This document shows, one piece after another, positions 20,816 through 29,341 of a stretch of DNA of 43,162 bases. Source of the DNA: an uncultured Chlorobiaceae bacterium (lineage in GTDB: Bacteria > Bacteroidota > Chlorobiia > Chlorobiales > Chlorobiaceae). Each line of letters begins with the position of its first letter. The stretch's first letter is position 1. The stretch spans positions 1 to 43,162 of the forward strand of contig CAIPKT010000042.1 in the NCBI GenBank assembly GCA_903865705.1. The letters are read 5' to 3'. Under the pieces are notes generated by a model. It did no database searches. It saw only the letters and a list, made by a program, of their open reading frames with translations, and was not told the origin of the DNA. A program made the position numbers and the translations under genes.

Positions 20816-22150
20816 TCAGTTACCACGGTAATAGTCAAGTTCACTTTTTGAGACACAATAGTCATACGTGGCCTGGTTCAGCCTCATTTTGGCATACGTA
20901 TAGGCTTGTTCCCTCATCAAAAGCTCAAACGTCATAGCCATACCGGTTTTGAACTGCATACCGATATAATCAAGGCTTACCTTTGCTTCCTCCAGAGCTT
21001 TGCGGGCAACCGCAATTCTTGCTTTCGCGGTCCTCATCGAACGGAGTGATTTGCTTACCTCAGCCACACTGTTGCTTTTAGCCGATTCATAGTTGTACAT
21101 CGCTTCACGCTTTTGGGCTTTGGCTTCCTGAATACGGCCAGCCGTTGCCATACCGTCAAAAATGTTCCACTGCATATTCATGCCAACCGCCCAGCTTGAG
21201 CCTCCGCTGAAAATATTGTCGCTGTGCAAGTTTGTCTGCATAAAGGCGTTCAACCGGGGAAGCCTTGACGCATGAATCATCTCTTCCTGGTAGGCAGCTA
21301 CCTGCCGGTAGGTGTCGAGCGCTTTGAGATCGGCCCTGTTCTCCGGGATCAACTTTTCATTTACTGCCGGCAGCACACCGTCAACCACAAAGTCACCGGT
21401 TGGCTCAATGGTAACGCCAGACTCGAGGTTCAGCATCACGATCAGAACGTCTGTTGCATTTTTTATTTCATCATGCAGCAGCAGTTTCTGCTCCTGAAGT
21501 TCAGCAAGCCTTACATCCGTTGAAAGCTTGTCAGATTTTGTCAGCAAGCCGGCACTGAATCCTTTGGCGGCATCTTTGCTGTGAGCCTGCATAGTTTTTA
21601 TGGACTGTTCGACCGCCACAATGTTTTTACGGGCCAGGATAAGGCCGTAATAGACTTTGCTGACCTGGAACCCAACATTCTCCTCAGTACGCAGAGCCAT
21701 CAGCTCCTGACCTTTTTTGGCGGTTAACGCCATCGTCCGGCCTATGGCGGCGTCAGCATTGTAAACAGGCTGCATCACCTGAAGGGAGGTATTGAAATCG
21801 TCGATAACATCGGCGTTATTAAGCGCTTCAGCTGTAAAATCCTTCTGAGGATCAGCAATGTTCTGCTGCAGCTTGAAAACAAGCGCTGCCCCAGGGTCAT
21901 TGGTCACCAAAAACGTCTCTGACAGCGTGACTTTCGGCAAATACGACTGCCGCGTCTGGACCACCCTTGCATCAGCCTGCTCAACCCGGCTACGGGCCGC
22001 CTTGACGCTATAATTGTTTTGACGGGCCATGGTAATAGCATCGGCAAGAGAGAGCCTCAAAGGACGATCACCGCCTTCTGCCTGTAGCGGAGATGCCAGA
22101 GCACCCGCCACACAGAAACCGATCAACACTTTATATATCTTCATGGTCAT
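20816..22150 (-). CDS. TolC-family outer-membrane efflux protein
   Basis: Signal peptide plus coiled-coil repeats (LRLSLADAITMARQNNYSVKAARSRVEQADARVVQTRQSYLPKVTLSE). Confidence 0.93.
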   Translation of the reverse strand: MTMKIYKVLIGFCVAGALASPLQAEGGDRPLRLSLADAITMARQNNYSVKAARSRVEQADARVVQTRQSYLPKVTLSETFLVTNDPGAALVFKLQQNIADPQKDFTAEALNNADVIDDFNTSLQVMQPVYNADAAIGRTMALTAKKGQELMALRTEENVGFQVSKVYYGLILARKNIVAVEQSIKTMQAHSKDAAKGFSAGLLTKSDKLSTDVRLAELQEQKLLLHDEIKNATDVLIVMLNLESGVTIEPTGDFVVDGVLPAVNEKLIPENRADLKALDTYRQVAAYQEEMIHASRLPRLNAFMQTNLHSDNIFSGGSSWAVGMNMQWNIFDGMATAGRIQEAKAQKREAMYNYESAKSNSVAEVSKSLRSMRTAKARIAVARKALEEAKVSLDYIGMQFKTGMAMTFELLMREQAYTYAKMRLNQATYDYCVSKSELDYYRGN

Positions 22151-22402
22151 TTACTGTTTAGAAATGAGTTTTAAAATCTTTTCAACACTTATTGAGTCGT
22201 TATTACTCATACACTCCTTAAGGTTGCGGTGGAGCACCAATGAAAAAGTGTTATCAAGAGCTGCCTTGGCAGCTTGAAACTGGGTAATAATCTGGGCGCA
22301 CTCTTCCTCCCGTTCAATCATCCTGACAAGTCCCTCAACCTGACCACCGACCCGTTTCAATCTGAGAATGACATCTTTCATAGAACATTCCGTTTTAACC
22401 AT
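22151..22402 (-). CDS. CsoR/FrmR/CstR-family (DUF156) transcriptional repressor
   Basis: LRLKRVGGQVEGLVRMIEREEECAQIITQFQAAKAALDNTFSLVLHRNLKECM; 1 bp from the tolC-like gene. Confidence 0.92.
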   Translation of the reverse strand: MVKTECSMKDVILRLKRVGGQVEGLVRMIEREEECAQIITQFQAAKAALDNTFSLVLHRNLKECMSNNDSISVEKILKLISKQ

Positions 22403-22433
22403 AAATATCGCAGATAAGAAATTGGTTTATACC

Positions 22434-22452
22434 TATACCCCGTACGGGTATA
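22434..22452. promoter_or_regulatory. Putative CsoR-family operator
   Basis: Inverted repeat TATACCC-CGTAC-GGGTATA 32 bp upstream of the CsoR-family start, of the ATACCC..GGGTAT type expected for this family. Confidence 0.75.
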
Positions 22453-22534
22453 AAAATATAAAAAAAATTGCACTACGCAAACGTTTTAATCGTCTGCGGA
22501 AAAAGGCTTGTCATGTTACAAGGGGGACAGTAAT

Positions 22535-23161
22535 CTATTTTTTTTTGCCACCCTCCGCATTCACCTCAGGAATACTGCAACAAATATCTGACTGTACCTG
22601 ACAGAGCATACTTTCCGTTGCCTGCTGCATGATCTGTGACATGACCGCTTCGCTCATGAACTTGAGTATACCCTCCGGCATGAGGTTTAAGGGAAAAGAG
22701 AGATCAAAATCAAGCGCAATATTGGTGTCAAAATAAACTGATGTACGGCCATCATGCTGATGCAGCAGGCAAATTTCGGAACTTGCCTTACCGACAAAGG
22801 TATGAGGAGCAACCGCGTCAAACTGAGGATAATCATGAACAGCCTCCATGCGAATCCGCTTTCCATTCCCATTGAGATGGGCCATATTTTTCACCCTGGC
22901 AGCCAATTGCTGACCATAACTGTCTTCAAACGAAAACGCCTCTTCAACTTGGCGGACAAAAAAAACCGCCGTGATCGGATTGTTTCGGGGATCAGCAACC
23001 TGAAAAACCCATTGAAACATATCGAGTTCTATTAAATGCTTGACGTTACTGCAATAAGGATTACAGTTCATCAGCTTTGTATGATCTGAGAAATAGAGGA
23101 CCGATTCATGTAAACATGAGTCAAGAACAACATGCGCTTTGCTTTTACCAACAACTTCCAT
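22535..23161 (-). CDS. DUF1997/START-like hypothetical protein
   Basis: MEVVGKSKAHVVLDSCLHESVLYFSDHTKLMNCNPYCSNVKHL... is organised like SRPBCC/DUF1997 proteins; family call from memory. Confidence 0.5.
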   Translation of the reverse strand: MEVVGKSKAHVVLDSCLHESVLYFSDHTKLMNCNPYCSNVKHLIELDMFQWVFQVADPRNNPITAVFFVRQVEEAFSFEDSYGQQLAARVKNMAHLNGNGKRIRMEAVHDYPQFDAVAPHTFVGKASSEICLLHQHDGRTSVYFDTNIALDFDLSFPLNLMPEGILKFMSEAVMSQIMQQATESMLCQVQSDICCSIPEVNAEGGKKK

Positions 23162-23250
23162 GGCAATATTAAAAAAGATTAAAAATCCCAATAAAGAGTT
23201 TTATTTTTTTAAAACGCTTGTCGTCGGTTGAGAGTTCCACCCATAAATTG

Positions 23251-23487
23251 TCAACACTGTTCAGCCTTTTGCTGCATCACCTGTCCTAAATTTTCAGCAA
23301 ACTTTTCAACAACCTTGTCTGCAACTTTTCCAGCCAATAACCCTCCAAGTCCTGCAAGCAGGATCCGTGGAACTCCATGAACAAAAAAAGGAATCCCGAA
23401 AGGAGATAAAAGAAATGCACCGCCGACAATCGTTGCTACAGGCTTGATCAGCCCTTCCGGTGAAAGGCGCTGTTGATGGTTGTCCAT
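23251..23487 (-). CDS. Small hydrophobic Gly-rich hypothetical protein
   Basis: 78 aa; IVGGAFLLSPFGIPFFVHGVPRILLAGLGGLLAGKVADKVVEKFAENLG. Confidence 0.6.
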   Translation of the reverse strand: MDNHQQRLSPEGLIKPVATIVGGAFLLSPFGIPFFVHGVPRILLAGLGGLLAGKVADKVVEKFAENLGQVMQQKAEQC

Positions 23488-23566
23488 AAAAACTTTTTTT
23501 TTAGCATAAGACCGGGACCTGATAACTCATCATCAACCCTGAATCGGAAAACCTGAACGAAGCCGC

Positions 23567-23926
23567 CTACTCTTTTGCTTTTGCTCCATTCACAATTTTA
23601 TTGAGTGAATTTGAAAACATACTGAGCGCCATCTCTATAACCTTCAACTGCGAGTTGGTAATATCAACCAGAGCAATACATAAGACATTGAAAGCCTCAA
23701 CAGTATCAATAGGAGATTCTGATGATGCTGGAGCCGCAGCCACGGGCGCGACAGGTTGCGCAGCGGTCGCCAAAGAGCTCTTGGTTTCAGGTTTCGTCAC
23801 GACGTTGCGGCTTTGCTGTTGAACTGCCGGAGGCGTTGAAGGCTTGATGCTGGGCGCCTCCTGATCAGAAGCTGATTTTTTTTTGAATCGGGAAAAAAAT
23901 CCGCCTTTTTGTTCATCATTTGCCAT
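23567..23926 (-). CDS. Hypothetical protein with low-complexity Ala/Pro/Gln linker; possible chlorosome-envelope-like C-terminus
   Basis: 119 aa; charged N-terminus, P/A/Q linker, C-terminal ALVDITNSQLKVIEMALSMFSNSLNKIVNGAKAKE weakly reminiscent of CsmB. Confidence 0.55.
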   Translation of the reverse strand: MANDEQKGGFFSRFKKKSASDQEAPSIKPSTPPAVQQQSRNVVTKPETKSSLATAAQPVAPVAAAPASSESPIDTVEAFNVLCIALVDITNSQLKVIEMALSMFSNSLNKIVNGAKAKE

Positions 23927-24069
23927 AATCGTTATGCATTTGAATGTTTAAAATAATAACCGGTTAATTGCACACTCTTCAGCCTTAATCAAAAAAGCAG
24001 AAGCTCCCTTAGCATCTTGGTATTACCATGTCAATGGGTAATGTAACCAAAAAGAGGCGCAACAGGAGA

Positions 24070-24276
24070 TCATCCATTATGAAAAAGTTTTTCAAGCATA
24101 CAGAATTTTGTAATTTTAGCACATGAAGTGCACTGGTACTCATAACATCGCCTTTTCGTTTCAATAGAACCTCCGGAAACAGCTTGATACGTTCGAACGC
24201 CATCACAACATTTGAAAATATAAGCCACCAAACCACCAATAAAACCAGCTATGCAAAACAGAAGTCGTAAAATCAT
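24070..24276 (-). CDS. Small membrane-anchored Cys-containing hypothetical protein
   Basis: 68 aa; MILRLLFCIAGFIGGLVAYIFKCCDGVRTYQAVSGGSIETKRRCYEYQCTSC... One N-terminal hydrophobic helix; a competing frame overlaps. Confidence 0.35.
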   Translation of the reverse strand: MILRLLFCIAGFIGGLVAYIFKCCDGVRTYQAVSGGSIETKRRCYEYQCTSCAKITKFCMLEKLFHNG

Positions 24277-24451
24277 GCACTATCTGAAGTTCTGTGGTTT
24301 TCGATTTTTAATCAACCATATTTTTAATATCTTTATTTTCTATTTTTCGCAGAACTACGCGAAGAACAGCGGATTTACTTTTGATGCACTTTAACATATC
24401 GCGAAATAAACAGGCATTCTTGATAAATCAATTTATCCTTAGGCAAGTAAT

Positions 24452-25849
24452 ATGACGAATCCTGTCACTCAAAAAAAGTCACTCAAACTGCTGTTTATTG
24501 CTCCAAAAGGGAAAAAAGACTCAAAGACAAACCAGAAGCCCTTATTCCATATGGCCATAGGTGTTCTCGTCAGCCTTACTCCCAAAGAGCACCATATTGA
24601 AATCGCCGATGAACATTTTGAAGACCCCATCAACTATGACGGTGACTACGATTTAGTAGGCATTACCTCTCGAACTATCGACGCAACAAGAGCCTATGAG
24701 ATAGCTGACAAGTTCCGTGAAAAAGGCAAAAAAGTAATCCTGGGCGGCCTTCATGTATCCTTTAATGCTGAAGAAGCCATGGTTCATGCCGACTGCACCG
24801 TGAGCGGAGAAGCAGAAAATTTATGGGCTACCGTTCTTGAAGATGTAAGTCTTGGGTGTTTAAAACCAACATACAACGCGAAAGATTTCCCACCTGTAAC
24901 AAAAATTGTTCCGTTAGATTACGAAAGAATTGCCCAGGCTTCCAAAAGGGGAAAAGTTGACGGGTCAAAATCCATACCGATCTATGTAACACGCGGTTGC
25001 CCCTACGAGTGCTCATTTTGTGTTACACCTAATTTCACCGGGAAGTTATATCGATCACAGAAACCGGAAGACCTGAAACGCCAGATTGAAACTGCTAAAA
25101 AAGTATTTTTCAAAGCAAAATCGAAGTCATCAAAACCTTGGTTTATGCTTTGCGACGAGAACCTCGGTGTTAGCAAAAAAAGGCTATGGGAAACACTGGA
25201 TCTTTTAAAAGGATGCAATATCAACTACAGCGTATTTTTCAGCATGAACTTCCTTGAAGACAAAGAGACGATAAAAAAACTGGTTGAGTCGGGCTGCAAT
25301 ATGGTACTGGTTGGATTTGAGTCTATTAAGCAGAGCACCCTTGAAGCGTATAATAAAGGCCATATAAACTCAGCCGAAAAATTTTCCCAGGTCATTGAAG
25401 AGTGCAGACAAGCCGGACTGAATGTCCAGGGAAACTTCCTTGTCAACCCGGATCTTGACTCCTTTAAGGATATGGACGATCTGGTTCGTTTTGTGGGCAA
25501 GAATAATATCTTTATGCCGATTTTTCAAATCATCACTCCCTATCCGGGTACGAAAATGTACTGGGAATACAAGGAGAAGGGGCTTATCACCGATTATGAT
25601 TGGGAAAAATACAATGCCATAAATCTAGTAATTCACTCAGAACACTACGACCCGATAGCCTTTCAGCATAAGTTCATGACCAGCTATTACAAAACATACT
25701 CATGGATAAATATCGCCAATAGAGTCAAGCATAACCCCTATAAATTGCTCAACCTTATCACAAGTCTTGCATTCAAAAAAAATCTTAAGGAGCAGCTCAA
25801 TACCTTTGAAGTTAACCATAACATCAGAACAACAAGATCCATTAAATAA
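24452..25849 (+). CDS. Radical SAM protein with N-terminal B12-binding-like domain (BchE-like architecture)
   Basis: CPYECSFC (CX3CX2C) radical SAM motif; N-terminal [13 protein letters not shown]...[22 protein letters not shown] resembles B12-binding/BchE-like proteins; 465 aa. Confidence 0.88.
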   Translation: MTNPVTQKKSLKLLFIAPKGKKDSKTNQKPLFHMAIGVLVSLTPKEHHIEIADEHFEDPINYDGDYDLVGITSRTIDATRAYEIADKFREKGKKVILGGLHVSFNAEEAMVHADCTVSGEAENLWATVLEDVSLGCLKPTYNAKDFPPVTKIVPLDYERIAQASKRGKVDGSKSIPIYVTRGCPYECSFCVTPNFTGKLYRSQKPEDLKRQIETAKKVFFKAKSKSSKPWFMLCDENLGVSKKRLWETLDLLKGCNINYSVFFSMNFLEDKETIKKLVESGCNMVLVGFESIKQSTLEAYNKGHINSAEKFSQVIEECRQAGLNVQGNFLVNPDLDSFKDMDDLVRFVGKNNIFMPIFQIITPYPGTKMYWEYKEKGLITDYDWEKYNAINLVIHSEHYDPIAFQHKFMTSYYKTYSWINIANRVKHNPYKLLNLITSLAFKKNLKEQLNTFEVNHNIRTTRSIK

Positions 25850-25854
25850 CAGAC

Positions 25855-25971
25855 GTGCAGAATTTTATAGACTATACCACACTTGTCGCACCCGTAGTTT
25901 TTTACCTGTCCGGTATTATTATAGTTGTGATGCTAAACATGTTTATCGGAAAAAAGGCCGCCCCGAAATAA
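25855..25971 (+). CDS. 38-aa single-pass transmembrane microprotein
   Basis: GTG start 5 nt after the radical SAM stop: VQNFIDYTTLVAPVVFYLSGIIIVVMLNMFIGKKAAPK*. Absent from the ORF track. Confidence 0.45.
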   Translation: MQNFIDYTTLVAPVVFYLSGIIIVVMLNMFIGKKAAPK

Positions 25972-25985
25972 TCCAGCTTTAAGAA

Positions 25986-26150
25986 TTAAGGCAAGGAGTA
26001 ACCTCGGGCAGCCGCCTTTAACAACTGGATTTTGCTGTTTATTCCTTCCGGCAATGCGTTGCTGACTTTATGCTCCAGCCCCTTGGAGGTAGAGTCGTCA
26101 AACCACGGCGCGCCGTTTTCCGGCACCTGGCTTACCTGACTGCTTCGGCC
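25986..26150 (-). pseudogene. Transposase C-terminal remnant (ISL3-like)
   Basis: Reverse strand reads ...KGLEHKVSNALPEGINSKIQLLKAAARGYSLP*, resembling the ISL3-type C-terminal motif (N.K.Q.LK..ARGY); no intact N-terminus. Confidence 0.6.
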
Positions 26151-26320
26151 CAAAGCTTCTTAGGGTGTCTATTATTATTGTTGCACGTTCAGAGCCCCAA
26201 TAATGGTTAAAATATCAACCATTTGAATCATGATCCAAACCATCAAACCTTGGAGACGGATGCCCCGGATATTTTTCTTTTTTTGATCCGGACTTATTGG
26301 TTAACTTCTTGATTTTACAA

Positions 26321-26335
26321 TTGATTATCAATCAA
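26321..26335. promoter_or_regulatory. Inverted repeat upstream of the Nif11-like gene
   Basis: TTGATT-ATC-AATCAA palindrome just upstream of the AAAGGAG Shine-Dalgarno sequence. Confidence 0.4.
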
Positions 26336-26354
26336 AAAAAGGAGAACTATTCAT

Positions 26355-26576
26355 ATGTCACAGGACTCTGCAAAGTTGTTTCTTGCAAAAATGAAGCAGG
26401 ACAAGGAATTGTCTGACAAGATGCACAATGCTACGACAAAAGATACCCGCTGGGCAATCATTGAGCAGGAAGGCTTCGAGTTCTCCAGAGAAGAGCTTGA
26501 TCATGCAACGGTAACAGAATTGAATCACTTTGAACGATGGAGCTGGGAAGCGAAGTTGCTCGCTGACTGGCTCTGA
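26355..26576 (+). CDS. Nif11-family leader-like peptide
   Basis: 73 aa; MSQDSAKLFLAKMKQDKELSDKMHNATTKDTRWAIIEQEGFEFSREELDHA fits the Nif11 pattern. Confidence 0.75.
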   Translation: MSQDSAKLFLAKMKQDKELSDKMHNATTKDTRWAIIEQEGFEFSREELDHATVTELNHFERWSWEAKLLADWL

Positions 26577-26675
26577 CCTCTACCTGAGTTAAGCGATTCT
26601 TAATAAAAAAGCCCATGTCAATTCCCTGCCGCACCCTCCTCCGATAGCACGGCATGACATGATCAGAACAAAAAA

Positions 26676-26714
26676 ATAGCCGTTTACCATCGATAAAGCA
26701 TGGTAAACGGCTAT
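26676..26714 (-). terminator. Strong Rho-independent terminator
   Basis: Perfect 15-bp stem atagccgtttaccat/atggtaaacggctat, 9-nt loop; U-tract on the - strand, downstream of the radical SAM gene ending at 26738. Confidence 0.85.
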
Positions 26715-26737
26715 TGCAACTATGCGGTTCTAAACCG

Positions 26738-27943
26738 TTAAACAGGATATGCTGCAGGTAGTTCATAACCCTGATCATACAATCTGCGTGCGATCACATC
26801 AGCAGTCAACATAATGTACTGAGAACGTCCCATTCGCGTATAACCATGCCTGTGATCCATAGCAAGGGGCATATCGAGACGATCCTCATATTTAAAATAC
26901 AGATCTGAGATTTTTTCTGATGCCTCGACCAGCCAATCTGCATTTGGGGGTGGCATTCTGAACATGTCTGCACCCGGAACAGGTTGATAGACGAGCATAT
27001 TAGGGTAAACACCTTTCGACAAACGCTCTTCAACACCTTCCAACAGATAATTCATAGGCTCAAGCCCCATAAGAATAAAGCTCGTGGTACCCCGGCCGGG
27101 ACCAAATATTTCAACTGAAGCATCCTGAGCCGCAAGCCAGTATTCAAGGGGGTAAGTTGCATTTTTTCCGGGACAGATCGCCTTGAAATAGTCCGGATGT
27201 GTCACTTCAAGATCAAATTCAGTTGAATTAATGCCAGAAGCTTTCCAGCGCTCCATCTCCTTGAAATCATCAGGAGGATACAAATTCGCCGTAATATGCA
27301 ATTCATTAAATATCTCAGGACTCAACTGCTCACGCAATGGGGCCATAACAATTTCAACAAGTTCGGAAACTTGTGCCCGTCTTTCGGGTGCAACAAGCCC
27401 TCCGATAATGACCAAGGTCCCACGCCATCCGTGATCCGTTGCTATTTTTACAGCTTCTGCCTGCTCTTTTGCCAATGCCTCAATCTTGGAAAACGGCATT
27501 TTTGCAAGGTCCTGTCCTACCGAAACATGCTGATTAGCAAAGAAAAAACAGAATTTGCATGATTTTCCGGTATTGTTATTGTCACAACTGTAACTGTAAT
27601 GAATATTGATAATATCCTGGTTCATCCCTATTACCGCAGCATTAACTGGACGACCGTTGCTTAACACTCCGTCACGCCAAGAAAACCACTCCTGCATTCT
27701 TCCGCTTGCAAGATGTTTTCCGCAGTCATAAAACTCCACGTCATCACCATTAACCTGCACTTCAAGACGGCTATACGGCTCTTGACGCACAAGAGTCGCC
27801 AGATCGCTTCCATTGAATACCATAGCGCGAAACGGGTTGTATCCCATTGTCGGCGATTTATTTACAGTCACCTTCGCCCCCTCAGAAAGCAGGCGTGCCT
27901 TTAAATGAATGTCCGCCTCTGTAATTACTCTCTTTGTATTCAT
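26738..27943 (-). CDS. Radical SAM protein with atypical CX8CX2C motif; candidate bacteriochlorophyll-modifying enzyme
   Basis: YSYSCDNNNTGKSCKFCFFFANQ; GTLVIIGGLVAPERR; 401 aa; no B12 domain visible; beside the BchF-like gene. Confidence 0.75.
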   Translation of the reverse strand: MNTKRVITEADIHLKARLLSEGAKVTVNKSPTMGYNPFRAMVFNGSDLATLVRQEPYSRLEVQVNGDDVEFYDCGKHLASGRMQEWFSWRDGVLSNGRPVNAAVIGMNQDIINIHYSYSCDNNNTGKSCKFCFFFANQHVSVGQDLAKMPFSKIEALAKEQAEAVKIATDHGWRGTLVIIGGLVAPERRAQVSELVEIVMAPLREQLSPEIFNELHITANLYPPDDFKEMERWKASGINSTEFDLEVTHPDYFKAICPGKNATYPLEYWLAAQDASVEIFGPGRGTTSFILMGLEPMNYLLEGVEERLSKGVYPNMLVYQPVPGADMFRMPPPNADWLVEASEKISDLYFKYEDRLDMPLAMDHRHGYTRMGRSQYIMLTADVIARRLYDQGYELPAAYPV

Positions 27944-28194
27944 AGCATAGAAATATTATTGCTTGTTAAAAAGATTCTGAATAGCACTTTCCCTTCAAAG
28001 GGAGCACCTGATTTCTATCCTTAACAGAAAATTCACCTTAACTCTATTCTGTATGTATCCGTGATTACATTTAATCTTTATAGATCAATTCCCCGAAGCT
28101 TTGCTTCATGAATGAATTCTATTAAAAAATAAATAATACCCTGTCGCTCTGCTGCGATGATGCTTTATAAATACAATATAAAAGCCCAATTTTA

Positions 28195-28428
28195 TTAGCC
28201 ATTTGCAGTTTTACTGAGTGGCAACTTCTTTTGATGAAGAGAGTTAATGAAAAAACCAAAAAAATAAATCACCAAATATCCAAACACCAAGACACCTGCA
28301 AACAATAAGTGGTCCGCAACGGTAACAATATAGCATGAATCCCAAACCATACCTATCAAAATTAACCAACCGATACCGATGTATAAAAACGTCTTGTTCC
28401 ATAAAGCGTTAAAATCACCTGTCAGCAT
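28195..28428 (-). CDS. Small integral membrane protein (about 2 TM)
   Basis: 77 aa; FLYIGIGWLILIGMVW and HLLFAGVLVFGYLVIYFFGFFI; same strand, downstream of the BchF-like gene. Confidence 0.5.
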   Translation of the reverse strand: MLTGDFNALWNKTFLYIGIGWLILIGMVWDSCYIVTVADHLLFAGVLVFGYLVIYFFGFFINSLHQKKLPLSKTANG

Positions 28429-28544
28429 AAAAAAAGTTGTTTAGAGTTTTAATCAACTACCCCATAGCTGGGCATGGGGTATGAGTTCATGTTTAAGAAC
28501 TCATTCACGAAGCCGGGCTTAGTAAGAATATGTTTTATAACGAT

Positions 28545-29015
28545 TCAAGCATGACCCTGCAACGAGTGCCTCTCGCCCCTTTTTTCAAGACTTATTCTCA
28601 CAAGATACTGCACAGAGTTAGCGCAGTAGACGAAGTATGCTATAAAAGCTGCCCAGACAAGGACCTCTTTAGATGCGCCGGTAAAGGCAAGGAAATAATA
28701 GGGCACAAAGAATATCCCGGCAATAACACTTCCGATATCTTCCAGCATAAATTCTTTTGAGAAGATCCATTTATCAAAAAGTTCCTTTTCAAAATAGGCT
28801 CCGGTATAAAACATAAGAGCAAACATAAATGTTTTAAAAAGAAAAGCAGCGCCCACCCAATAAAAGGGAAATGTTCCACTATCTCTATAGTAGAAATAGG
28901 TTACCGCAACACCGACAAGAAAAGCAACAAACTGAATCGGGGCCAACATAAGCTGTACAGTCGTCCATATTGAGGCGTTTCTTAGTGCAAGCTGTTCCGG
29001 AGTGTAACGAGGCAT
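28545..29015 (-). CDS. bchF: 3-vinyl bacteriochlorophyllide hydratase family (BchF/BchV)
   Basis: MPRYTPEQLALRNASIWTTVQLMLAPIQFVAFLVGVAVTY matches the BchF N-terminal signature; 156 aa membrane protein. BchF versus BchV paralog not resolvable here. Confidence 0.9.
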   Translation of the reverse strand: MPRYTPEQLALRNASIWTTVQLMLAPIQFVAFLVGVAVTYFYYRDSGTFPFYWVGAAFLFKTFMFALMFYTGAYFEKELFDKWIFSKEFMLEDIGSVIAGIFFVPYYFLAFTGASKEVLVWAAFIAYFVYCANSVQYLVRISLEKRGERHSLQGHA

Positions 29016-29341
29016 TTCATTTGGGAATTACGGGTTATCGATAGCTGTTTTAAGTTCGATATTTTAATGAAACTAACGGTATTAACCAAATATTGCATTT
29101 ACAATCGGGAGCAGCCGCGAACCTCTTCATCCGCAGACGCATTGTTCGAAGTTCCTTAGCAAAATAAACCTGTAAACTATTGAATCTCTATAAATCGCAG
29201 TGCTTTGGCGTGCTTTGCGCCCAGGTAAATCACGTAAAACGATCAATAGTGCCTGGTAAAAAACAAAGGCCATCTCTATTTATTCGAGAATGATATATCT
29301 TTATAAAAAGCAATGACTTATATTCATAAAATGAGCATTAT

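Noticed and set aside
28080-28190. Short hairpins and direct repeats downstream of the small membrane protein
   Set aside because: Too short and imperfect to call as terminal inverted repeats or an ncRNA.
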